Shown here in pieces: positions 1-5,859 of a stretch of DNA of 5,859 nucleotides. This stretch comes from Vulcanimicrobiota bacterium (GTDB taxonomy: Bacteria; Vulcanimicrobiota; Vulcanimicrobiia; Vulcanimicrobiales; Vulcanimicrobiaceae). The notes under the pieces are model-generated. The model saw only the letters and a program-made list of their open reading frames with translations. It had not been told where the DNA came from and did no database searches. Position 1 is the stretch's first letter. Each line of letters begins with the position of its first letter. The stretch covers positions 1 to 5,859 of the forward strand of contig JAFAOZ010000037.1 of the NCBI GenBank assembly GCA_019247395.1, read 5' to 3'. Position numbers and translations under genes: made by a program.

Positions 1-366
1 CATCCCGCGTATGGCGCCGTGACGCTGGCGCTGATGACCGGCTGCGCGCCGGATGCGCTCGTCCTGGTCGCCGATCCGCGCCGCCGCCGCATCGAGCAGT
101 ACTCCACGCCGACGTTGAGCTACAACGAATCGATCTCGCTGCACGAACGAATTCTCGCGACGATGAAACCGGCACCGGTCGCCGGCATCGCGCTCAATAC
201 GCATGGATTGAGTGACGACGACGCGCGGGCGGAGATCGAGCGCGGTCGCGACGAAACCGGCCTGCCCTGCGACGATCTCGTCCGTTTCGGCGCCGACGCA
301 TTCTATGCGGCCATCCGCGATCGCATCGTCAAGACGGCACCCCTAACCGCGGCCGCACCTCCGTGA
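1..366 (+). CDS. DUF1611 / DgcN-like protein, C-terminal part (5' end outside window)
   Basis: The frame is open from base 1 (reading HPAYGAVTLALMTG) to a TGA at 364-366, so about 121 C-terminal residues are present and the real start lies upstream. The HPAY-x3-T-x5-G segment, followed by PDALVLVADP with a short arginine run, a SYNESISLHE stretch and a KPAPVAGIALNT strand, is the pattern I recognise for the C-terminal domain of the DUF1611 family (PF07755). A member of this family, DgcN, is known to act on D-glutamate together with DgcA, an enolase-superfamily partner. DUF1611 genes are also often found beside L-Ala-D/L-Glu epimerases. This copy ends in a short Ala/Pro-rich tail. Its stop overlaps the next start (GTGA), so the two genes are probably translationally coupled. 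Family assignment is fairly secure; the reaction in this organism is inferred. A GTG at 19 is internal, because conserved HPAY residues lie before it. Confidence 0.8.
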   Translation, partial: HPAYGAVTLALMTGCAPDALVLVADPRRRRIEQYSTPTLSYNESISLHERILATMKPAPVAGIALNTHGLSDDDARAEIERGRDETGLPCDDLVRFGADAFYAAIRDRIVKTAPLTAAAPP

Positions 367-1985
367 TCGGCGGCCGCCGAGCCGTCGCCGCAATGGCGGT
401 GCTGGCCCTCGCGAGCTGCGCCGCTCCGCAGGCGCAAGGCTCTCACTACGAACGCAACGCATGGACCATCCCGGGCGTCGTCCGCCTTGGCGAGAACGAA
501 GAGCCGGACAATCTCAATCTGATGTATGCCCACACCGAGGCGACCGACGTGATCTCGGGGCTGCTCTTCTCGTTCGTTTTGCGTTACGACGAACGCGGGA
601 ATTACGTTCCCGACCTCGCGACCCAAGTTCCAACCACTCGCAACGGCGGCATCAGCGCCGACGGAAAACGCATCGTCGTGCACCTGCGCCGCGGCGTCGT
701 GTGGGCCGATGGCGCACCGCTGACCGCCAACGATTGGCTCTTCACGTATCGCGCGGTGAACAATCCCAACAATAACGTCAAGACGCGGTACGGTTGGGAC
801 GCAATTGCATCCGCAAGCGCGCCGAACCCGTACACGCTCGTCATCAACCTCAAACGCCCGAACGTCGCGGTACTCGGCATTTTGGCGATGGGGGGCGCAG
901 GCTATCCGCCGATGCCGGCCCATTTGCTTGCGAAATTGCCGAATCTCAACTCGGCCGTCTTCAACGAGCACCCGCTCTCGAGCGGGCCGTACCTGCTTTC
1001 GGCCTGGAATCACGGCTCATCGCTCGTTTTCGTTCCAAATACGCGCTACTTTCGTGGGGCGCCGCGCGTCAAACAAGTGATTTGGAAGATCATTCCGGAC
1101 GTCAACACACTCTTCAACGAACTCGCCACACACCAGATCGACGTCTATCGCAACGTCAGTCCCAATAGCATCTCGCGTCTGAGCGGCATCTCGGGAATAC
1201 GCATCGACCGGCGGCTGATCGCGTCTTGGCGCCATCTCGGCATCAACTGCAGCCGTCCACAGCTCGCCGAGGTACGGGTTCGCCGGGCGATCGCCGAGGC
1301 AGTCGATTGGAAACGGATCGAGGATACCGTCTTTCATGGCGTCGATACCCTCGCCGTCTCCGACATCTTCCCCGAATCGTGGGCAGCACCGTCGTTGCCG
1401 GCGTACCGCTACGATCCGGACGATGCAAAACGGCTCCTCGCGCAAGCCGGCTGGACGCCGGGCGCGGACGGCATCCTGCACAAAGGCCCGCTCGCGCTGC
1501 GTTTGAGCCTATACGCCACGACCGGTCATCAAGAGAACACCGAATCGCAGCTCTTGATTCAATCCATGCTGCGCACGGTCGGCATCGACGTGGCCATCCG
1601 AAATTATCCCGGCAGCTATTTGTTTGCAATGAACGGTCCGCTCTATACCGGCAAGTACGATCTGGAATGGTCGATTGAGACGAACGGCCCAGACCCCGAT
1701 AACTCGGGCAGCTGGAACGCGGCATTCATTCCGCCGCGAGGAGCGAACACGTCGTGGCTCAACGACCCGATCGTTAATGCGACGAGCGCAGCTGCGGCGA
1801 GTACGTTCGATATTAATACCCGCAAGCGGCTCTATCAGCGCGAATCCGAACGGATTCGTGCCGTCGTCCCGGCCGTTTTCTTCAGCTGGCGCATGAACTA
1901 CACGGCGATGAATTCCGATCTCAAGAACTACGTTCCGGCGGCGTTCATCGGCGACACGTGGAACGCGTGGGCGTGGCGGATTTGA
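363..1985 (+). CDS. ABC-type peptide substrate-binding lipoprotein, family 5 (OppA/DppA-like)
   Basis: This is an extracytoplasmic solute receptor of the SBP_bac_5 family (540 aa, normal length), which binds short peptides or similar solutes for an ABC importer. Residues 1-19 form a lipoprotein signal: Arg5-Arg6, a hydrophobic Ala/Val/Leu core, and the lipobox LASC with Cys19 as the predicted lipidated residue. Family landmarks follow: RLGENEEPDNLN at 41-52, the 'DGAPLTANDWLFTYRAV' region at 116-132, SSGPYLLSAW at 206-215, VRRAIAEAVDW at 306-316 and DPDDAKRLLAQAGW at 351-364. GTG 363 is chosen because it keeps the charged n-region and overlaps the upstream TGA by four bases (GTGA); ATG 393 would remove the arginines. 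No Shine-Dalgarno sequence is visible, which fits re-initiation after the upstream gene. No permease or ATPase gene follows within the window. Peptide is the likeliest ligand from the family; muropeptide specificity is inferred only from the neighbours. Confidence 0.92.
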   Translation: MIGGRRAVAAMAVLALASCAAPQAQGSHYERNAWTIPGVVRLGENEEPDNLNLMYAHTEATDVISGLLFSFVLRYDERGNYVPDLATQVPTTRNGGISADGKRIVVHLRRGVVWADGAPLTANDWLFTYRAVNNPNNNVKTRYGWDAIASASAPNPYTLVINLKRPNVAVLGILAMGGAGYPPMPAHLLAKLPNLNSAVFNEHPLSSGPYLLSAWNHGSSLVFVPNTRYFRGAPRVKQVIWKIIPDVNTLFNELATHQIDVYRNVSPNSISRLSGISGIRIDRRLIASWRHLGINCSRPQLAEVRVRRAIAEAVDWKRIEDTVFHGVDTLAVSDIFPESWAAPSLPAYRYDPDDAKRLLAQAGWTPGADGILHKGPLALRLSLYATTGHQENTESQLLIQSMLRTVGIDVAIRNYPGSYLFAMNGPLYTGKYDLEWSIETNGPDPDNSGSWNAAFIPPRGANTSWLNDPIVNATSAAAASTFDINTRKRLYQRESERIRAVVPAVFFSWRMNYTAMNSDLKNYVPAAFIGDTWNAWAWRI

Positions 1986-2863
1986 GCGAGGCCGCATTCG
2001 CGCAACAGTTGCGCGCCAGCGAGTCCGCGCAGCTCTTCTTCGAGCCCGCCCGCAGCGGGGTGCTCAGCTGGAATACTCACGCGCCCAGCGGCCGGCTTTC
2101 GTTTCGGTTGCTCCGCGCACGCCGGCCGGCGAGCGATTGGCTCGATCACACCGAGTGGCGCCCTGCGGGCGCAAAATCGTTCAGCCCCGAACACGAAGGA
2201 ACGCGCGTCGAGATCGACGTCATCCGCGCGGTGCAGCCGTTCGACGGTATCGAGGTTCGTGCGCGCGGCGTCGAGTTCGAGCTCCTCGCCTTCTCCTCGC
2301 CGGTCCGTGCGCGCCCGTCGCTTCCATATGCGCGCGAGGCGCTCATTCTCGACGTTCCGGCTCGTTCGCAATATATCGTGGAAGAGGAGCGAGGCTGGTG
2401 CAGCCCGGCGAGCTTGACGATGATTCACGCCTTCCACGGCATCGAGGGCCAAGTCGATGAAACGGCGCGCGCCGTTTTCGACCGCGCGTACAACGGCACC
2501 GGAAACTGGTCGTTCAACGTCGCGTACAGCGGCCGCCTCGGTTTACGCGCAGTCGTGGCGCATCTTGCCAATCTCGATCACGCGCAGCGTCTGATCGAGC
2601 GGAATCTTCCTCTTGCGATTTCCTACTCGTGGAGCGAAGGTGAGCTTCCCGGCGCACCGCTACCGCACTCTGACGGGCATCTCGCCGTGCTCTGTGGCTT
2701 TACGCGCGACGGCGACTGCGCGATCAACGATCCGGCCGCGCCGAACGTGCGCGTCGTCTATCCGCGCGCCGCGATCGAGCGAATCTGGCAGCGCAACGAA
2801 GGCGTCGCCTACGTCGTCGCGCCGGTCGGCGTCGAGTATGCCGACATTTTGGAATGCGTCTAG
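1958..2863 (+). CDS. C39-like papain-fold cysteine peptidase with N-terminal accessory domain
   Basis: The protein has up to 301 aa in two parts. Residues about 25-125 look like the beta-rich N-terminal region of 'peptidase C39 family' proteins (LSWNTHAPSGRLSFRL, then FDGIEVRARGVEFELL). Residues about 132-290 are the C39-like catalytic domain: VPARSQYI with Gln138, GWCSPASLTM with putative nucleophile Cys148, GTGNWSFNVAYSGRLGL at 180-196, SDGHLAVLCGFT with His241, and INDPAAP with Asp258. The Cys/His/Asp triad is complete. I know similar proteins from Actinobacteria as secreted forms; here no signal peptide or membrane segment is seen. The start is uncertain. GTG at 1958, 1967 and 1973 and TTG at 1982 are all in frame, and all but the first give smaller overlaps with the upstream stop at 1985. 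The longest is given. The role is probably cleavage of imported peptides, or an amidase or transpeptidase-type reaction; the substrate is unknown. Confidence 0.85.
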   Translation: MERVGVADLSEAAFAQQLRASESAQLFFEPARSGVLSWNTHAPSGRLSFRLLRARRPASDWLDHTEWRPAGAKSFSPEHEGTRVEIDVIRAVQPFDGIEVRARGVEFELLAFSSPVRARPSLPYAREALILDVPARSQYIVEEERGWCSPASLTMIHAFHGIEGQVDETARAVFDRAYNGTGNWSFNVAYSGRLGLRAVVAHLANLDHAQRLIERNLPLAISYSWSEGELPGAPLPHSDGHLAVLCGFTRDGDCAINDPAAPNVRVVYPRAAIERIWQRNEGVAYVVAPVGVEYADILECV

Positions 2864-3636
2864 AGCAGATCGCAGCGCAGGTCGTTCGCTGTCAACGTTG
2901 CCCGGAGTTGCGCGCCTATATCGCGCAAGTGGCGCGCGAGAAGAAGCGCGCGCATATGGGCAGCGACTATTGGGGCAAGCCGGTGCCGGGATTCGGCGAT
3001 CCGCACGCGAGCGTCATGCTCGTCGGCTTGGCACCCGGCGCGCACGGCAGCAATCGAACGGGACGGCCGTTCACCGGCGACGCTTCCGGCGATTTTCTTT
3101 ATCCGGCGCTTTATCGCGCCGGGTTCGCATCGCAACCCAACGCAACGGATCCTCGTGACGGTCTGCAGTTGCGCGGCGCTTTCATCACCGCAGCCGCGCG
3201 ATGCGCTCCACCGGCCAACAAACCGACGCCGCAAGAGCTGCGCAACTGCTTTCCCTATCTCGTCGAAGAGTTCGACGCGTTGCCGCGGTTGCGCGTCATC
3301 GTCGCACTCGGCGCAATTGCCTATGGCGCCGTTATCAAACTACTGCGCGAGCGCGGCTTCTCGTTCGATCCAAGCGCCGCGGTCTTCGCGCACGGTTCGG
3401 AATTGCGTACGACCAAAGGCCGCCGCACGGTCGTCCTGATTGCCTCCTACCACCCCAGTCGCCAAAATACAAACACGGGCAAACTCACGGTCCCCATGTT
3501 CGACGCAATCTTTACCCGGGCGAACGAACTTCTGGCGCGAGGCGCAGATGAAGATCCTTCACGAGCTGCTCGGGCACGGGGCTCGGTGCATCCATCATCA
3601 CGTCGCGAGCCACCGAGTTCTTCGGAAACGCCGTAA
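2854..3636 (+). CDS. Uracil-DNA glycosylase, family 5 (UDGb type)
   Basis: The enzyme removes uracil, and in this family often hypoxanthine or other deaminated bases, from DNA to start base excision repair. Four cysteines suited to a 4Fe-4S cluster are present: Cys13 and Cys16 (CQRC), Cys117 and Cys132. Motif 1 reads GLAPGAHGSNRTGRPFTGD (58-76). The Ala/Gly-rich GLAPGAHG form, without the polar residue of families 1 and 4, points to family 5. Motif 2 is ASYHPSRQNTNTGKLT (197-212) with His200. ATG 2854 overlaps the upstream stop by 10 bases; the next Met (35) would lose the first two cysteines. The recognisable fold ends near residue 229. The last 31 residues are Arg/Ser/Pro-rich, without family resemblance, and are encoded opposite the 3' end of aspS. 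The tail is likely dispensable for catalysis. Family 4 UDG was considered and is less likely because of motif 1 and the NTNTGKLT stretch. Confidence 0.92.
   Translation: MRLEQIAAQVVRCQRCPELRAYIAQVAREKKRAHMGSDYWGKPVPGFGDPHASVMLVGLAPGAHGSNRTGRPFTGDASGDFLYPALYRAGFASQPNATDPRDGLQLRGAFITAAARCAPPANKPTPQELRNCFPYLVEEFDALPRLRVIVALGAIAYGAVIKLLRERGFSFDPSAAVFAHGSELRTTKGRRTVVLIASYHPSRQNTNTGKLTVPMFDAIFTRANELLARGADEDPSRAARARGSVHPSSRREPPSSSETP
3512..3636. other. Convergent tail-to-tail overlap of the UDG and aspS genes
   Basis: The plus-strand glycosylase frame stops at 3634-3636 (TAA) and the minus-strand aspS frame stops at 3512-3514, so 125 bp are coding on both strands. The recognisable parts of the two proteins meet almost exactly: the UDG fold ends near residue 229 (about 3540) and the conserved LHLRL of AspRS ends at residue 580 (about 3539). 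The UDG tail (31 residues) is therefore written antisense to the conserved FPK...DAPSP end of AspRS, while AspRS adds only eight residues opposite the UDG fold. No convincing GC-rich stem followed by a T-run is visible here, so termination of either transcript is unexplained by the local sequence. Confidence 0.85.
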
Positions 3637-5278
3637 CTTCGCGCAAGTTCGCTTCGCCGCAGGCAATCATGACGATGCGATCGATCCCCAGCGCCATGCC
3701 TCCGTGCGGCGGCGCGCCGTACTCCAGCGCACGGACGAAAAAGCCGAAGCGCTCTTCGACCTGCTCGGGGGTGAGCTTGAGCATCTCGAAGATCTTGCGC
3801 TGCTCTTGGGCCTTGTGAATTCGAATGGAGCCTGAGCCGAGCTCGTATCCATTGAGGACCATATCGTAATGCTGAGCGCGCATTGCGGTGGGATCGCGAT
3901 CGATCAGCTCCCAATCGCCGGGAGCCGGCGCGGTAAATGGATGATGCGCGGGCGCGGGCTCTCCGGTCGCCTCGTCGATCTCGAGATACGGAAAACCGGT
4001 CACCCACGCAAACGCGTAGACGTTGGGATCGCGCAGATTGCAGCGGTCGCCGACTTCGTTGCGCATTTTACCGGCGACTGCGTACGCGACCGCCGCCGCA
4101 TCGGCAAAGAGCAGCAGGGCGTCACCGGTCTCGGCCGCCAGCGCATCTCGGACGGCCGCGATCTGCGTCTCGCTCAAGAATCGTGCGGCTGACGATTTCG
4201 TGCCGTCGCTCCCGAGCGCAATCCAAACCATACCTTTTCCGCCGAACTGTTTCGCCGTTTCGGTCAGCGCATCGAATTCGCGGCGCGATAAGGCCGCGCC
4301 GCCCGGGTAACGCAGCGCAACGATCGCACCGCCGGATTCAATCGCCGAGCGAAAGACGGCGAACTCGGTTCCCGCAAAGCTCTGCGAGACGTCCGCGAGC
4401 TCCAAACCGAAGCGCAGATCGGGCTTGTCGACCCCGTATTTCGCAATGGCCTCTTGGTGCGTGAGACGCGGAAACGGCGGCACCTCCACGCCGAGCACCG
4501 TGAGCCAGACGTAACGCATGCACGATTCCATGACCTCCAGCACGTCGTCCTGAGTACAGAACGAGAGCTCTACGTCGAGCTGAACGAACTCGACGAGCCG
4601 GTCGGCGCGCTGGTCTTCGTCGCGCATGCAGCGCGCGATCTGCATGTACTTGCCGAAACCCGAGATCATCAAGATCTGCTTGAGCAGCTGCGGAGATTGC
4701 GGCAGCGCGTAAAAGTGCCGCGGGTACAGGCGGCTTGGGACAAGATAATCGCGGGCACCCTCCGGTGTAGATTTGATCATCATCGGCGTCTCGATTTCTA
4801 AGAAGCCCCGCGAATCGAAAAAGTCGCGCATTGCCTTGACGATCTGGTGGCGCGTGCGGATGTTCCGCTGCATGCGCGGCCTGCGAAGATCGAGGTAACG
4901 GTACTCCAACCGAAGATTCTCGTCGACCGGCTCTTCGGAGTTGACTTGGAACGGCGGCACCTGCGAGCGGTTGAGAATTTCGAGCGTTCCGATGGCCACT
5001 TCGATCTCGCCGGTGGCGAGCCGCGGGTTCTCCGTGCCGGACGGCCGGCGGCGCACGGATCCAACCGCGCGCAGCACGTCTTCGTTGCGAAGGTGCTCGG
5101 CCTGTGCGAAACTCGGGTGCTGCGGGTCGAAAACGATCTGCGTGATGCCGTCGGTGTCGCGCAGATCGACGAAGATAAGACCACCGTGGTCGCGGCGCCG
5201 GTTAACCCAGCCGCACAGCTCCACCTCGGCGCCTTCATCAGCAGCGCGCAGCGCGCCGCACGAAACTCTATTTGGCAT
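3512..5278 (-). CDS. aspS: Aspartyl-tRNA synthetase, bacterial type, probably non-discriminating
   Basis: This class IIb synthetase ligates aspartate to tRNA-Asp and, if non-discriminating, also to tRNA-Asn. At 588 aa it has the usual bacterial length. Residues 1-105 are the OB-fold anticodon-binding domain (LCGWVNRRRDHGG at 21-33). STPEGARDYLVPSRL (170-184) and LPQSPQLLKQ (192-201) belong to the catalytic core, followed by motif 2, RCMRDEDQRADR (216-227). The bacterial GAD insertion lies at about 288-415, then HHPFTAP (445-451), NGYELGSGSIRIH (476-488) and motif 3, GGMALGIDR (526-534). The C-terminus DAPSPVPEQL...LHLRL is typical. His31 and Gly81 match the residues linked to relaxed tRNA choice in Pseudomonas AspRS. 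Residues 228-232 read LVEFV where most bacterial enzymes have QPEFT. The start at 5278 is supported by an AGAGG ribosome site. It overlaps the glycosyltransferase stop by 11 nt and the glycosylase gene tail-to-tail by 125 nt. Confidence 0.97.
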   Translation of the reverse strand: MPNRVSCGALRAADEGAEVELCGWVNRRRDHGGLIFVDLRDTDGITQIVFDPQHPSFAQAEHLRNEDVLRAVGSVRRRPSGTENPRLATGEIEVAIGTLEILNRSQVPPFQVNSEEPVDENLRLEYRYLDLRRPRMQRNIRTRHQIVKAMRDFFDSRGFLEIETPMMIKSTPEGARDYLVPSRLYPRHFYALPQSPQLLKQILMISGFGKYMQIARCMRDEDQRADRLVEFVQLDVELSFCTQDDVLEVMESCMRYVWLTVLGVEVPPFPRLTHQEAIAKYGVDKPDLRFGLELADVSQSFAGTEFAVFRSAIESGGAIVALRYPGGAALSRREFDALTETAKQFGGKGMVWIALGSDGTKSSAARFLSETQIAAVRDALAAETGDALLLFADAAAVAYAVAGKMRNEVGDRCNLRDPNVYAFAWVTGFPYLEIDEATGEPAPAHHPFTAPAPGDWELIDRDPTAMRAQHYDMVLNGYELGSGSIRIHKAQEQRKIFEMLKLTPEQVEERFGFFVRALEYGAPPHGGMALGIDRIVMIACGEANLREVTAFPKNSVARDVMMDAPSPVPEQLVKDLHLRLAPEVRSPG

Positions 5279-5859
5279 GGCGCGCCTCTTTTATCCCGGA
5301 GACGTAATAGTACTGCAAGAGCAGCTCGCGCGCGAGCCGCGAGCGCTCCGACTGCCGGTCGATAAAGCCCAGAAGGTACGGCATTCGCGTTAAGAGCGAG
5401 TGCGCGCCGAGCGAGAGCGGCGTCATTCCGAGCTTGAGCATCACCTCAAAATCGGGATGCTTGCCGTAGAAGCGCGCCGTGGAACGTCCGGCAAGCCGCA
5501 TTTTTTCCTTTTGATCCTCGTATGCCACCGCTTGGCAATGGTAGTTGACCGCATTTGGCTCGTAGCAGATCTCGATGCCGAGCTGCTGCAAACGATAGCC
5601 GAGCTCCAGGTCTTCATGCCCATAACCCGTGAAACTCTCGTCGAAGCAACCGGCACGCAACAAATCCTCGCGCCGAACCGAGGCATTGCCCGTCAAGAAA
5701 TAAAGCCACGACAGTTTTTTTCGCGACGGCGGATGAAGGTGCCCGCGCGCCGCCGGATGGTCGCGTTTGAAAACGTACTCGGCGATATCCGCAACTTGCA
5801 CTTCCAAGCCGACCACCGCGATGCCGGTGCGCTCCCGGTGGCGGCGCAAGTGCGTAGAA
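5268..5859 (-). CDS. Family 2 glycosyltransferase, C-terminal part (5' end outside window)
   Basis: The frame is open from the window's right edge to a TAG at 5270-5268, giving 196 residues of the C-terminal half. The diagnostic block is LTGNASVRREDLLRAG followed by CFDESF and GYGHEDLELGYRLQQLG. This is the acceptor/catalytic-base region of GT-A family 2 glycosyltransferases (Glyco_transf_7C-like), with the His-Glu-Asp of the 'ED' motif encoded near 5611-5619. The nucleotide-sugar-binding half and its DXD motif lie outside the window, so donor and acceptor cannot be named. The C-terminus is a basic, partly hydrophobic helical stretch (MPYLLGFIDRQSERSRLARE) that could associate with the membrane. 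A role in cell-surface polysaccharide or glycolipid synthesis is usual for the family. The stop overlaps the aspS start (ATGCCAAATAG), so the two are probably co-transcribed. A TTG at 5849 is not the start, because the frame continues upstream. Confidence 0.85.
   Translation of the reverse strand, partial: STHLRRHRERTGIAVVGLEVQVADIAEYVFKRDHPAARGHLHPPSRKKLSWLYFLTGNASVRREDLLRAGCFDESFTGYGHEDLELGYRLQQLGIEICYEPNAVNYHCQAVAYEDQKEKMRLAGRSTARFYGKHPDFEVMLKLGMTPLSLGAHSLLTRMPYLLGFIDRQSERSRLARELLLQYYYVSGIKEARHAK
5285..5289 (-). promoter_or_regulatory. Shine-Dalgarno site for aspS
   Basis: On the minus strand the sequence reads AAAAGAGG, then six bases (CGCGCC reading GCGCGCC with the last G of the site) and the ATG at 5278. 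AGAGG at 5285-5289 sits at normal spacing inside the last codons of the glycosyltransferase gene. It supports this start for aspS and suggests that aspS can be initiated independently as well as by coupling to the upstream gene. Confidence 0.65.

Noticed and set aside
303..1013. Long open frame on the minus strand (236 codons) opposite the receptor gene
   Set aside because: It is antisense to a confidently identified gene in GC-rich DNA. Its translation is rich in Arg, Ala and Val, with no family motif or ribosome site.
1509..1997. Minus-strand open frame opposite the 3' half of the receptor gene
   Set aside because: It has Arg-rich shadow composition and no recognisable domain; the plus strand is fully explained.
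2613..3158. Plus-strand open frame bridging the peptidase and glycosylase genes
   Set aside because: It runs in another frame across two well-supported genes, with Arg/Ser-rich translation and no domain. It does not indicate a fusion.
3541..3636. Frameshift as the cause of the long UDG tail
   Set aside because: A TGA is available in a shifted frame near 3549, but nothing in the sequence shows a slip, such as a homopolymer run. The overlap is kept as read and flagged for checking.
3540..3660. Rho-independent terminator between the convergent genes
   Set aside because: Short GC-rich inverted segments can be found, but there is no stable stem followed by a T-run on either strand.
3447..4007. 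Minus-strand open frame within aspS in a second frame
   Set aside because: It is an Arg/Ala-rich shadow of aspS, whose own frame contains all class II motifs.
3937..4464. Plus-strand open frame opposite the middle of aspS
   Set aside because: Its composition is dominated by Arg, Ser and Pro, as expected for antisense of GC-rich coding DNA; no motif is seen.
5847..5849. TTG as the start of a short glycosyltransferase
   Set aside because: The frame stays open to the window edge, and the GT-A nucleotide-binding half is missing, so the gene simply continues beyond the window.

Overview
The window is densely packed, GC-rich bacterial chromosome (roughly 60% G+C by eye). It holds six protein genes and no gene-free stretch longer than a few bases. 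The phylum cannot be fixed from the sequence. GC-rich coding, frequent GTG starts, 'orphan' combinations of housekeeping and peptide-uptake genes and an AspRS with non-discriminating features would fit an uncultivated soil lineage such as Eremiobacterota (WPS-2) or a relative; that placement is a low-confidence guess.

Plus strand, 1-3636: four genes follow one another with overlapping ends. They are (i) the C-terminal part of a DUF1611/DgcN-like protein, (ii) a lipoprotein family 5 (peptide/oligopeptide type) substrate-binding protein, (iii) a C39-like papain-fold cysteine peptidase with an N-terminal accessory domain and no signal peptide, and (iv) a family 5 (UDGb-type) uracil-DNA glycosylase. 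The first three suggest capture of short peptides at the membrane, cytoplasmic cleavage, and handling of glutamate- or D-glutamate-containing products. Muropeptide or D-amino-acid peptide scavenging is the natural hypothesis. The glycosylase is a DNA-repair gene carried at the end of the same apparent transcript.

Minus strand, 5859-3512: the C-terminal half of a family 2 glycosyltransferase overlaps the start of a complete aspartyl-tRNA synthetase (aspS) by 11 nt. The AspRS carries His31 and Gly81 in an anticodon-binding domain resembling the non-discriminating Pseudomonas enzyme, so it probably charges both tRNA-Asp and tRNA-Asn and would depend on GatCAB. Its last 40 or so codons lie antisense to the last 41 codons of the glycosylase gene. 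This convergent overlap of 125 bp leaves no intergenic room for a conventional terminator.

No RNA gene, insertion sequence, CRISPR array, integrase or attachment site was seen. The most interesting items are the peptide-scavenging gene set with an apparently cytosolic C39-like peptidase, the tail-to-tail overprinted UDG/aspS pair, and the unusual residues next to motif 2 of the AspRS.
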